Positions 11,178-22,981 of a stretch of 64,000 nt of DNA are shown piece by piece. Position numbers and translations under genes: made by a program. The first letter of the stretch is position 1. Each line of letters begins with the position of its first letter. The notes under the pieces were generated by a model. The model saw only the letters and a program-made list of their open reading frames with translations. It searched no databases and was not told the origin of the DNA. Location: contig CP142455.1 of the NCBI GenBank assembly GCA_038049695.1, positions 29,921,501 to 29,985,500 on the forward strand. Direction: 5' to 3'. Source of the stretch: Cinnamomum chago (taxonomy: Eukaryota > Streptophyta > Magnoliopsida > Laurales > Lauraceae).

Positions 11178-11950
11178 TTTTTTTTGTTAAGTTGCAAAAT
11201 GAATATAAGAGAAGAAAAGAGGAACAAACTACAGCCCAATCAGGCAAAAGAGAACAACCAAAGCAGAAACATCAGAGCAACAAAACAGCAGCACCCAGAC
11301 TTGAAGAGAGCTATTGCTGATTACAGAGGATGAAAAAAGAATCTAAAATAGAACTGGAGAAGGGAGGAGAAAAGTTGCCCAGAGCCAGAGAAGTATCCTC
11401 TAAGAAGAATTTAAAAGCTGTGTCCAGAGAGGGTACCTTGTTATTGAAGATACACAAGTTTCTAACCTTCCAAATGCTGAAGATTGCAATGATGAATATT
11501 GCACCCAGACCCTTCTTGGCAGTGGAGCAGGAATTGGAAGAGAAAGCTGCCCATTTTGCTGAGACAGCTGTGGACTGGGGGAACCTGAAGTTCCCTTTAG
11601 CTTCAATCCAGCCCCAGAAGGCAGATGCAAAAGGGCAGAGGAAGAACAACTGGAAAGCTGTCTCCTGATGGGAACCACACAGACTACAAGTAGACGCCAA
11701 TTGCACTCCTATAGACTGGGCCCATGCATTCGTGGGGAGCTTATTGAGAAACAATTTCCAGGCGAAACAGGCTGTGGAAGGCTTCAGCAGAGAGTTCCAG
11801 GCGAGCTTGAACCAGGCTTTGGGGAGGGCTCTGGACCTGATGGATTCCCAGGCTGCAGCAAAAGAGAGGCTGGTGGAGTTGGCACTAGACCAAATTAGCT
11901 GGTCAGGTTCTTCCTTTGGTCAGGGGGTCCAGACAAAGACAAAGCCACAA
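11178..11950 (-). mobile_element. 5'-truncated LINE (non-LTR retrotransposon) tail
   Basis: On the minus strand a frame from ~11905 to 11311 encodes the zinc-binding C-terminal domain of plant L1-type reverse transcriptases. Visible signatures are an aromatic run ending in AWKLFLNKLPTNAW, then CSLCGSHQETAFQLFFLCPFA and W residues in the IWKVRN segment. The frame is followed by a transcript-like tail and an A8 run (T8 at 11178-11185 on the plus strand). The reverse transcriptase core and endonuclease are absent. A possible target duplication CACAATAG occurs at 11166-11173 and 11946-11953, but bases next to it differ, so I hold it loosely. Confidence 0.8.
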
Positions 11951-11953
11951 TAG

Positions 11954-13498
11954 AGGACTACAAACATTACATACCTTGTTAAAAAAACATATGCATCAGG
12001 TAAGTGACACTAACATATGAACATTTCACCACGAGTCAAAATGTTAAAAGTCAGTTGATGAAATTTTGAACATTGTTCCATATGAAAACTCCAATTTGGT
12101 CTTAGTTTTAAAGTATCTTGGAATAATTTCATGTTAGATCAGTTTGCTTTTAACATCTCGAAATTAAATTATTACAATTCAGAACTCCCATACAGTATTG
12201 TTGGAGATTGTTTGAGTGCCTATTATACAAGATGCCATTCAATCTCAAAGAAACTACAATTTATAATCTAAATTTTGTAAGTATTGGACTCAAAATTTAT
12301 AGTTTGAAGAATTTAATAACATCTCCACTATACATCTGGCACAAGCATCGAGGGGTTGGACCCATTGACATGGGAGTGTCTCAGATAAATGAACCAAAAA
12401 TAATTAATTAACACAGATGTACTTTGTCAATTGAGTTTTTGCATTGTGTTACGGTCTGCTAACACAAAGTTGACCAGATGATATTCAAGGACTTCAAGCC
12501 CCAATCAGTGCTTTGACAAGTCAAGAAATGGCTCATCCACCAAGTGCCTCACCAAGTCAGTGGACTTCAAAAATCTCGATCACTATCCATGAGCCTCTTG
12601 TTCCCATCCTTAAAACTCATATTTTGCAAAGCCTCAAAGGAAAAGTATCATCTAATAAGGATTGCAGCGCAAATATTCACTGCAGATATGGCCACATATC
12701 AGTATCCACATTGATCATCTGGTGGGCCTGAACACAGATTGGTGATAAACAGAATACCAATGCCATTGAATAATTCCAGCCAATGGAACAGCTGGCTTTT
12801 CTTATTGCATTTGGACCATTTGCTTATTGTTTCTATGACAACCCATTCACAGACTGCAAATGGAGTCATTGGCAACAAACCCTCATTCACAGTAGGTCCC
12901 ACCAAAGGATCTTTCTCATTCTTTGAAAGGAAGAACCCATTTGTACAGAAAGACAGGTTCAAACCAAGCATTATACACTACCTCCACCATGTCACCCAAC
13001 ACTATTTCTAAATTCTAATCATATAAAACTAGCAACAAAGGCCCGTGCTAAGCCCGGTCCAAAAGAATAAAAATTAATTTAAAATCAATTTTTTTATTTA
13101 TAATGTTATTGATTGAAATGAATTAAAAATTAATCAAAGCATAAGGGCTAATAAAAAAAAATAAGTGCCAAACAAAAGGTCCTTGCTAATACAAGACATG
13201 AAAAAATATATATATATATAAGCACCAAAAAATATATAAATGGTGAATATCAAAATGAAAGCCCCTTTAAATGATTTTGAAAAGTTAAAAAAATTAAATA
13301 TGTAAATCTCATCTTCAAGATCTTAGTCAATCTTGGTGAGGGATGTATTATCTTTCTTCCTTTGTTGGCATGTGTGAAATAGTACAAGATTTGTGGGATA
13401 AGAAGTTGAACAATTCATGAAGTAATGGTCTCCCAAGTACAATATTAATTCTTCAGCTTTTCAATCCCTTAAAAGCAAAACAACTCTTTCCCATAAAT

Positions 13499-13500
<2 letters not shown>
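11954..13500. other. Spacer without recognisable genes
   Basis: Only short ORFs (up to ~90 codons, 12699-13011, overlapping on both strands) are present and none resembles a family I know. No LTR, TIR or RNA gene was found. Confidence 0.5.
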
Positions 13501-13502
<2 letters not shown>

Positions 13503-13540
<38 letters not shown>

Positions 13541-13816
13541 CCTTATTAAGAATTAGCAAGAAAAATAAAGTGCAATAATATTATTTGAAATTAGGTACCT
13601 ATCATAGTTTTCATACTTCTTTAGGTTATTAAAACCCATGAAGATGTTTGAAATACCTATACCTAAATTATCATCTTATAATTAAGAATTAGCAAAAAGA
13701 ATAAAGTGCAATAATATAATTCAAAGTTAGGTACCTATAACAGTTTTCATACTTCTTTAGGTTATTAAAACCCATGAAGATGTTTAAAATACCTATACCT
13801 AAATTATCATCTTATA
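13503..13816. repeat. A35 tract plus exact 136-bp tandem duplication
   Basis: A run of 35 A at 13503-13537 is followed by two head-to-tail copies of a 136-bp unit, 13545-13680 and 13681-13816. The unit begins attaagaattagcaa and ends cttata. The copies differ at only a handful of positions. There is no coding content. Confidence 0.9.
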
Positions 13817-15230
13817 TCCCAAGTCGATTTGTTAAAGCCTCGGCCACCACCATAAAAAATTTCCAATAACAAAGTCGCCATCTTTCAGATCTCAACAATT
13901 GACATAATTTTACTTTCTTCTTGGGCTTATTTCTGATTGGCCATGGTCCGTTCGGGGCTTAATTATTAATTGGATTTAAAAAGAGTCTTGACGCGTTTTT
14001 ACAGTCCAATGGGGGCAACGGGCCCCAAAAGCCAATAGGCAGGTCTGCCCTTGATCAATAAGATACCTTTGTATCCATGAATTATGCATGCTAATGTCAA
14101 TAAAGAAATATCCACCACAGAAGGACAATACGATGAATGAGTGGTAGCAAATTATCAGAAGAATATAGATGGCATAAGTGAATCAAATAATAGGAAAAAC
14201 AAAATTGTATACCAAAAGATCTCTCACATGCAAGTGCATATATAGATTTGACATCATATAAACACTTGATTTCTTCCTCTTCCTCCTCCTCAAGAGGATG
14301 TTAGCATCGTGGTCTGACATGTAAAAAATACCTTGTCTGTGTCTATCTCAATCACATTCTAGATCCTCAGAATAAGTTTAGAAAACTTAAAAAAAAAAAG
14401 ATAACTACTGCCACAGACCGCATCATCATCTATATCTAAAATGTAAATAATGTTAAATTCTGACACAAACATCATCCAATAAATATAAAAAATGTAAATA
14501 GTGTTAGATTCTGACACAAACATCCACCAACAATCTAATAATAGAGAACTGAGGGAGAGGAAATGCTCGATATGATGAATTTATTATTTCATAACAGTGC
14601 AGCCCACTTAATGGTTTAATCATAAACTGTTAAATACATAGTAAATAAAATTTCAAATAATGAATAATTAAATAATTTCAAATAATCAAATGGTTAATGA
14701 ATAATCCCAAATGAATTTAATGAAATTGCTATTAAAATACATACTATTACAATATTATAATAAAAGTTTCAGACACAAGTACATATCAAACGCTTGAATG
14801 GAGCATACTATTATAATGAAAATGATTAAAAGGATAATCTTCATAATTCATACACATGTATGCTGAGTAAAGGAATAAAGAATCTAAATTGGAAAAAAAG
14901 TTACAAACTAATTCAAGGCTGATATAGTTGGATCGGATTGTCTTCTTAATGAAGGTGTCATTAAGAAAAGTAGAATGAAGGTGTAACCAACAAAAGCTCG
15001 AAATCCAATCATACAAACCCCAACAAATCATGAATAGATACAAAGCTGATAAGCAATATTTCAGATTTTCTGTTAAAATAAATAAGTAACTAAATAAATA
15101 AGAACACTGATAAATATCGTCCATCATGGCACATAATTTCGTATAGAAATCCTAGGCTAATACTTTTAGACTTTTCAGTCTCACCATATATCCTAGGGGT
15201 TGCTAAGTCTTTTATATTTGCCCAAGACTA
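13817..15230. other. Spacer, possibly interior of a decayed LTR element
   Basis: No gene is visible. The right part (~14780-15230) may be the 5' untranslated interior of the minus-strand LTR element whose PBS lies at 15232-15243, but no gag or pol can be read. Confidence 0.35.
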
Positions 15231-15231
15231 T

Positions 15232-15260
15232 GCTCTGATACCACTTTGTAACGCCCCGAA
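15232..15260 (-). other. LTR end and initiator-Met tRNA primer-binding site
   Basis: Read on the minus strand, the sequence is GGGGCGTTACA, then two or three bases, then TGGTATCAGAGC. The 12-mer (15232-15243) is the standard plant retrotransposon PBS complementary to initiator tRNA-Met, and GGGGCGTTACA (ending at 15247) is a typical gypsy LTR terminus. The LTR therefore extends rightward from 15247 and the interior leftward. I could not find its other end or a partner LTR, so this is a remnant. Confidence 0.5.
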
Positions 15261-15680
15261 GCCTGGAGTTCTTCAGATTCTGGAACATTACTTTAAGTAT
15301 TTCAAGATCACCACATAAATCAAATTTGTGCAAAGAATTGAGCAATACCTCTAATTTATTTAAAAGTCATTTAAAACAGATGATAAAAAGATAGCCCAGA
15401 TGATAAAAAGATAACAAATCTAATTGCAAATAAATCCTGATCTTGTTTTCTATAGTAGTCTTGAAAAGAAGCAAGATAATAAAGGTCAAAACTGAAAATC
15501 AACTGACAAAAAATAGATATATTAAAAAGTCTGACGCCAAATGCACCCTATAATTGGTGCTGGTCATGTTGCTTTTTATTCATTTTAAAATAAAAAGGGG
15601 TACTTGAGATGGGTGGGAATGTAACACATGATTGCATTGTGTATTACCACTTTTGCTACTGTAACTTTGCCTTAAAAGAT

Positions 15681-15686
<6 letters not shown>

Positions 15687-15719
<33 letters not shown>
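15687..15719. repeat. (AT)n microsatellite
   Basis: About 16 AT dinucleotides without interruption, within AT-rich spacer. Confidence 0.9.
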
Positions 15720-15722
<3 letters not shown>

Positions 15723-18700
15723 TAAAGGTAGATAGGACAATACAACTCATATATAAAATAATTATTTAAAATGTCATATAAATCTTTCAATTTTTTGTAT
15801 AATTGTGAAAAAAAATTTACGAAAAAGCGAAACAGAAAAACAACTACGGAATATCAAGAGAGACCCCACCATTAGGGGAGATGGCCCAATCTTTGAATGG
15901 CTGGGGATTTTCTTTCCCATCCACCACTCATCCCTCCACTTCTTTAAAAAACCATAACCTTCCCCAGTCCAAGAACCTAGAAAACTGGCATAAGGAGAGT
16001 GGAAGAAAAAAAAAAAAAAAAACGTAGGTGCTCAAGAAGAGGAAGGATAAAAGAGAGAGTTTGGTATTGAGATGACAGATTATTTGAAGAAGGCCATTGC
16101 AAGAGAGTTATTGCACCCAGAGAAAAAATTAAAAAATCAAATCTAAAGTTGATGAACCATAATAGATTCAAAACCATATATGAGATTATCCTTGTAGAGG
16201 GATATAGAAGCATCACAGATTCACAGTAATGTACAGATGTACTTTGGTCTGCACATAGAACAAAGACAAAAACATCAACAAACTTAATAGAGCAGAAGAA
16301 AAAGAGAGAGAAAAAAAAAAAAAAACACAGATGGAGAGATGGGTCTTTATTAATATGAAAATAATGTATACAAATAGAAGTTGGATTGCTTAAAATGAAG
16401 TTATACTCATTTAGGATGTGAATCACTCTAGACAGAGATTTGATTACCTTCCAGATTTGGAGTTGATAGAAGATTTTTTCTTCCTGATATATGGGGTTGA
16501 AGGATGCGTTTTTAGAAGGAGCCGTTTTGTGGAGTGTCTATTAAACCCTTGCCAACTCATCCAACAATTTGAAGAGATGGAAACTGCCCATTTTCATGAT
16601 CTTAAGTAACCGCCCTACCATCATTTAGCTTGCCAAAAAGAAGTAACTGCCCTCCACAACAAAGAGATAAAAGAGAAGGAGAGCCATCTTTGTGTTGATG
16701 AAATACGTGGGTAAGGAGGCATGCAAGAGGGAATTGACAGGGGTCAAAATAAATTTGAAAAGGTCAAAATCAATTCGTTGATTTCTATAGAACTCTGGAG
16801 GAATGATGAAGGGGAAAAATATGTGGAGCCTACCTAGTGCAGCTCAATTTTGAGGAGAGTATACTACTCTCCGATGTGTACGAATAAATACCCACTACAT
16901 ATTAGTAGAGCTAAATTAAAAATTCATCATCTTTGGGCCTCCTCATTAGTGGATGATGCCTAGAAGAACCTCCCCATAAAGATCTCGGTGATTCAATCTT
17001 TGACATCGATCAATCATATATGCAGAATCAATTGCAACGACTTAGCTGCAGAACACCAATTGAACCAAAATTCATCAACTTCAAACACCAATTCCAGAGA
17101 AAAATAGACCCAATTTGGATTTCAAAGAGCTTTTACAATCTAAAAGAGATTAAATTGTCTATTCAATATGATCAACCTATATTGCACTCCACTCAATCGA
17201 CGATGGTTTGGATCATATCTGTTCTTTCTTATGTAGATAACAGTAACATCAGCATCATCCACAACAGTTTCTCCATTCAAGATTCAAGTACTCTCCATTA
17301 GCAGCCACAGTCTAACTAAAGCCTTTGAAGAGCAATTTGAGTGATAAGTTTGATTAGATATTGGATAAATATATAGAGATCTGTTCTTGAGGCAGTTTTT
17401 TCTAGGACATGAGAGGACTGTATAACGAGTAAGAAGCTTTAAATCTCATGGCATCCTCTAGATAGAAGTCGTAACTCTCTTTTCCGCGGCAGAATTTGCA
17501 TCTAACAACAAAAAAAACTCGGAATGGAATTGATTGCCATGGCAGAATCAACTTCATCTGCCCGCGCTCGTGCATATCTCACCCTACACTTTCTCATCGG
17601 TTTTGGGAGTCATCTAGTATGAAATCAAATGATTTCTTTTTTAGAATTTCAGTCTTTAAGAATTAGGTCTTTGTTTTTAACATAATCAGGGGTATTTATA
17701 TTTATATAAGGGAAGGGAAGCAATTTGATCAATGCTACAATCAAAGCCCGTATCACTTCCAAGAATCTCATCAGGTGTGTATTTTTTCCTTTCTTTTTCT
17801 TCATTTATTGATATTTGTTCCCTTAGTTTGTACCACATTGTGGATTTAAAGTTCTTGATGTAGATGGGATTTTTGCTTGCTTTTCATAATTTCTCCATAT
17901 TTGTCCGGTCAATGCCTGCTTTTGCTCCGATCATTCCTATAAGATGTGCAAGGGTCAAAAGACTTTCTAGCTTGAGTTTGAATTCATGTTGACTATAAAT
18001 GTTGGTTAGTTATTGAGATTTGTTTGAGAAATCTCTGCGTATCATTTAGGATTTTGGTGTTTTGGTGGTGACGAATCAAAGCAAATTTGTATTTTAGGTC
18101 TTGGTCTAGAGATATTTCTTCTAGGTCGAAGCCATGTTATTTCTTCTAGGTCAAAACTGTTATGATATCACATTTCATACTAAGGAATATATTACGTTAT
18201 TCGGCTGGTACTTTGCATCTTGTACAGATTCTATGGATTCAAAAGAATACAATGGGGTTGGTGAAGAGAAGCCAATGTCCAATAGCAACCCTATTTGCAG
18301 TCACGGTGCAAGAGAATGCAGAGTTGCAACGGGGGATGTCGGACGCCTGAATGGGAGTCCAAACACCATTGTCTTCTTGTCTTTCAATCCCTTTTTCCTC
18401 CTTTGCGAATCCAAATAAATCTTCACAACTGTTGTTATTTCCATCTCCTGCCCAGAATCTCTGGTTATTTTGTTTTAGTTTATATCTTAAGACGAACAGG
18501 CCATAGTTTCTAGGTGGATCCTGCTCTCACATGTCTCTTTAAATCCAAATGTATCCTCAGAGCATGTTGTTTTGTTGTCTGGATTCTGAGAAGTGTAAGA
18601 CTTTCATATTTTCTAGTGCATTTGATCCAAAGGCAATATCGCCAGGTTTCCACCTTCCATCAAATATAGCAAATTCAAAATCCTTAATGTGAATATTTTT

Positions 18701-19225
18701 ATGTTGCAATATACTGAGATTCTTAATGCCAATTTGCAAATATTTAACCATTGAAAGATTTGCATATTAGTTTTCTAAATCAGAACTGAGGCTTTGTGAA
18801 GATAGAGATCTTGAGAGAAGACAAGTCGGGGAGGAGCGTTATGCCTCGGCAAAAAGGTTTTGAGGAATAAGAGATCTCTCCAAGATGGATGGGGAATATC
18901 AATCGATCACTTATAATAAAAGGTGTTAGAAGGAGTTCGCTTCATATTATATAATAGCACTGAATCCACTGCCCCCATTATATTTCTAACCCATGAACCA
19001 AAAAAAAACAGAACAATAAAAATTAGCAACAACCCATCTCAAGAAACAAAGACAATAATCCATTATCAATGAAATACAGAGTATCAATCAACAAAAAGCT
19101 GTGGAGTTTCAACCAAGAATCGGAGATTAAGAAAAACGGAAAATAATCAACTGATTAGAAGAAACTCGAGTAGAAAAGATAACTTTTTTCTTACTTTTGA
19201 GATCACCTCTGTAATGTGGGGAGAC
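15720..19225. other. Spacer without recognisable genes
   Basis: Only short ORFs (up to ~150 codons at 15977-16426 minus, hydrophobic and low complexity) appear. None has domain-like features. Splice-like signals occur by chance, but no coherent gene emerges. Confidence 0.45.
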
Positions 19226-19230
19226 GCAGC

Positions 19231-19766
19231 TGATGATGCCAAAAAGTGTTTTGGGCACCACTGGTCAAGTGATATGCAGTTAATGTAAAAATTAATGAGG
19301 AGAGAGAGTTTATAATGATTCGGTCGGTGTAACCTACGTCCACTTCAACTAATGATTTTACTGCTCTGGAGGAGAGGTTACAAAGTAAAAAATTTACAAT
19401 GATGATGTGAAGAAATTGGAGGAGATTGCTTCTTTGATAGGACTCTCCTTTTATACTATTTCTCTAACGGGTGGAGAGATTCTCCAGCGATCTCCAACGA
19501 TGTACACTCCAGTCTGGTGGAGTCTTCCGAACCCTCCTCAACAGACGACCAGATAAGATTTCCTTCGCGAGAATTGGTAAAAGCAGGTACGTGAAACGTC
19601 TCGATGACTTTGTCATTCCGTGGATTCGGATCCGGCCCTCAATGGGTAGATCAAGACCTGAGCTCATCATGAACTAAGGTCAGTTTGACCTGACCCGTTA
19701 TCGTGGACCGAGCCACTTGGGCCTAACCTGTCATTGCGGACCGAATTATTTGGGCCTGGCCCATCA
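19231..19766 (-). repeat. 3' LTR of the Tat element
   Basis: It starts TG and ends CA in plus orientation. Compared by eye with the LTR at 38657-39193 it differs at about 20 positions, mostly transitions, plus two small indels (a GA repeat unit near its start and one base near position 440). An internal TTTTATACTATTTC is the likely TATA region on the opposite reading. Confidence 0.92.
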
Positions 19767-19776
19767 TTTGCCCCTC
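19767..19776 (-). other. Polypurine tract of the Tat element
   Basis: On the minus strand GAGGGGCAAA lies directly upstream of the 3' LTR, the expected site of plus-strand DNA priming. Confidence 0.8.
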
Positions 19777-19961
19777 AATGTCTCGCGCCAAAGAAGGCTT
19801 TGAAAGGGAGACATTAGTAAAATCCAAGCTTCTTCAGTAGAGTTTTTCCGGCGGTTTATCCCTTTTTTGAATTTCATAGCAGAGTTCTTCAGGCATAGAA
19901 CTCTCTCTTTCTGTTTCCTTGGCTTAGTGTTCTTCATTCCTTGAAAACCCTAGAGCAAAAG

Positions 19962-19973
19962 TATATATAAATA
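19962..19973 (+). promoter_or_regulatory. TATA box of the Tat antisense gene
   Basis: TATATATAAATA stands ~150 bp upstream of the ATG at 20124 and ~195 bp inside the LTR boundary, on the strand opposite to pol. It gives the antisense gene its own promoter candidate, independent of the LTR. Confidence 0.5.
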
Positions 19974-20123
19974 GAGGATGTTGCCCAGTTTGTCCCTCAC
20001 TTGGAATTTTTTTTTCTTGTTGTTGTTCCAACAAAGGGGCAGCCACCTGCTACTTTTCTTTAAGAAGGGAGAGAAGTCACCTTCTTCTCTTTGTTGTTCA
20101 AAATAAAAAATAAAAAACTACCC

Positions 20124-22776
20124 ATGGACCATCAGGAAGAAGAAGAGATGTTGTCCATAGCCAAGCAGGCTGCTGTTTAGGAAAAACGAGAACCAAGCAG
20201 GGCTGCTGCTGCGACGCACGGTCAGGCGGTTGCTGAGCACGACAGACAGGCAGCGAGCGCTGGCAGCCGGGCGTCGGGCGCCCCAGGCGAGGGCGTCCCG
20301 GGCGAGGGTGGCCGCGCAGCGGGCGCCCCAGGCGAGGTTGGCCAGGCCGCGGGCGCCACAGGCGGGGATTCCCCGGGCGGCGGCCAAGTGTTGCTGCGGG
20401 CTGCGGGTGCCCCGGGCGGGGGCGCCCCGGGGGCGAGCGTCGCGATGCTGCAGGTTGCGGGCTCCCCAGGCGGGGGCACCCCGGGTGCGGGCGTCAGGGC
20501 GACGCTGCAGGCGGCGGGCGCCCCGGGCGCTGGCAGCTGGGCGTCGGGCGCCGCAGGCGAGGGTGGCCGAGCAACGGGCTCCCCAAGCGAGGGCGCCCCG
20601 GGAGCGGGCGGCCGGGCAACAGGCTTCCTGGGCGGGCGCGCTCCTGTCGGTTGTGCAGCCCCTGCTGCTTGTGCTGATGGGCGTGCAGCCCCTGCTATTG
20701 ATGGAGAGGGGACTACTGGCGCCACGGAGGTGGGCACGACACGTCCTCACCGCAAGAAGTACCGAGGAAAAGTGGAGTCGAGGATGACGGGTCCAAGGTG
20801 AGTACTCTCTTCAGCTTGCTCACTACTGATAATGATTTTTTTGAGAATTGCCTCTGCCTATCACATTCCCCCTACTGTGTTATGTCGTCGGGCTGAGACG
20901 GACGAACCCGCTTGCCACGACTCCTCGGGTGAGATCGCCATTTACGAAGAGATGCTCGAAGCTGGGCTTAGGTTCCTCATGCCCTCCCCCGTTTGTCGCG
21001 TTCTTCATTACTTCTCACTGACCCCGGGGCGATTAGCACCCAATGGTTGGAGGGTTCTGCTTGGCTTTCTTGCACTATGGAGGATGGTTCATCAGGAGGA
21101 TGCTTCTCCTGTGGAGTTCCATGCTGCCTATAGCCTGATTGAGTCTCCGGCCCCAAACAGGGGATGGTACTCCTTGCTCCTAAGGGTGGCAAGTTGCTTA
21201 CGGGTCTACGTTCTAACTGCCACAGTTGGAAATCCCGCTTCTTCTTTGTTGGCGGAGAATGGGCCTCTGAGACAGATCGAGTATTGGTGCCAACTCGATG
21301 GGGAGACGCCAGGAGACTTGGTAAGCCACTCCTTTGCTACTTTTTCCCCTTATTAATATTTTTTATGTGCTCATCCGTTGCTTATTGCAGACGCGCCGGT
21401 GCTCTCTACCAGTCAGGAGCGGAAGTTACAGGCTGTAAGAGACCATCCCGAAAAAGACTTGGGTGTTCTCTTACCCAAAGAAAGTGGTGGAGCTAGTGGC
21501 TCTTCTCAGGCACCTCCCATGAAGAGAAAGGGTATTTGACCTCTGCATTTCATTTCTCTTTTCCTTTTTTTTTTTAATGCACAAGTAACCTTTTGGCTTT
21601 TGCAGCAGTAGATAGAGGGATGATCGGGGCTCTCCTTTCAAGTAGGAGTGGTCCCCCTTCCAAGGCGGCGAGGATAGACAGCGCCACAAGAGGGGACTCC
21701 CCGCCAGTGTCTTTCAGGGCCAGTTCTCTTGCATCTGCCCCTTCAACAGTGTCCCCCCAGCCAGCCATCTCTTCCGCCCCGACCTCTTCTGCTCCGATGG
21801 CTATTCGAGAGTCTTCCTCTCCAGCTGCACCTCTTGCCCCTCATTCATGTCCCCCACGCCCGAGGGCTCCTACAGGGGCTGGTCAGAGTCAGATGTTGGG
21901 CAACCCGCCGGTGATCCGAGAGAGGCTCGGGAGATTTGTGATTCCTCATGAGGTTTCACGAATCACTTCATTGGGTACTGAGAGGGTCATAGATACCTTC
22001 CTGGAGGATCTGGCTCAGGTAAAGGCTTTTCCTTTTCTCCAGACTTTCAAAATAAATATATATATATATATTTTTTTTATGTCTCATTTCTTTTCCTATT
22101 GCTCCAGGCTTCCACTGCATCCGTCAGCTTGCTGTCAAAGGCCAGACATAACAGCCAGCTGAAGAGAGAGAATGAGAGTATGCGGAGGGAGCTCTCCATT
22201 GCTCAGAAGAAGATTGCAGATCTTGAGGCTGATAGGGGAGTTTTCGAGGCGGCCCGTGAGATGGCGTACCGGTTGGAGACTGAACTCTCGTCAGCCAGCG
22301 AGAGGGCTGCCAAGGCAGAAGGCGAGCTCTTGACTGCCCGCGAGAGGGAGTCCCGGTTCGAGACTACGCTTTCGCTAGCCCGCGAGAGGGCGAGGAGGGC
22401 AGAGGCTGAGTTGGTGGAGGCCCGCGAGAGGGCTTCACTTTGGGAGACTGAGTTGGTGGAGGCCCGCGAGAGGGCTTCACTCAGGGAGGCTGAGCTCATG
22501 CAGGCCCGCGAGAGGGCGTCGCTCAGAGAGGCTGTCGTGGCAACAGAGATGAAGGCGGTGCGTGATAGAGCTTCTCAGGCTGAGGAGGAGCTTGCGGAGG
22601 GCGTCGCCAATGCCTTTATCGATGGGTATGAGGGGCTTCGAGGGAAGATTACTGCTGCCTTCCCTGACCTTGACTTTTCAGGCTTTTTGCCCACCGAGGA
22701 GCCTGATGATACAGATGATGGCGAGGAGGATGAGGAGGATGATGAGGACGACGAGGGGAGTCATGAGAGTAGTTAG
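20124..22776 (+). CDS. Antisense gene of the Tat element, five exons, Transposase_28-like
   Basis: Encoded opposite to gag-pol. Exons inferred from phase-compatible GT-AG signals: 20124-20797, 20846-21320, 21391 or 21417-21531, 21606-22018, 22108-22776. Exon 1 starts with MDHQEEEEML and continues as glycine-alanine-proline repeats. Exon 2 carries the plant domain called putative gypsy-type transposon (PF04195 style; SLTPGRLAPNGWRVLLGFLALW). Exon 4 is serine/proline-rich. Exon 5 is a long heptad-like coiled coil with repeated AREREA- and ASLREAEL-type blocks and ends in an acidic D/E tail. An AATAAA at ~22867 follows. A TAG at 20178-20180 breaks exon 1 after 18 codons; the first acceptor of exon 3 is out of phase while the second (21417) fits. 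Function is unknown for the whole family. The gene is probably non-functional because of the TAG, unless translation starts later. Confidence 0.75.
20230..20640. repeat. GC-rich GGGCGCC minisatellite in antisense exon 1
   Basis: An irregular repeat built on gcgggcgccccaggcgagg-like units, far more GC-rich than its surroundings. In the antisense frame it codes for GAPGEG/GAPGAG blocks; on the other strand for proline-alanine repeats. Similar GGGCGCC-based repeats occur at 24777-25040 and 38180-38300 of the same element. Confidence 0.8.
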
Positions 22777-22981
22777 GATGTAGGAGACTCTGTCATGCTT
22801 CATTACATGTAGTTTCTCTTCTTTTTTTTTTTTTTAAGGCAGTTATGTAGCCTAACACTTGGAATGAATAAAATATAGAACTTTATTTATCCATTGCTCA
22901 TGGTAAAGAAAATTTTACAATGTGCTAAAAAAAATGAACTACCCCTTTCCATTGCTTTTTTTCCCCTTTGTATATCACTGG

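Noticed and set aside
11311-11953. Plus-strand ORFs at 11330-11953
   Set aside because: Shadows of the minus-strand LINE zinc-binding domain.
20118-20750. Long minus-strand ORFs (210 and 171 codons) opposite the antisense exon 1
   Set aside because: The GC-rich GGGCGCC repeat is open in all frames; the plus-strand frame connects to supported exons, whereas the minus-strand ones are Ala/Pro-Arg repeats without a domain.
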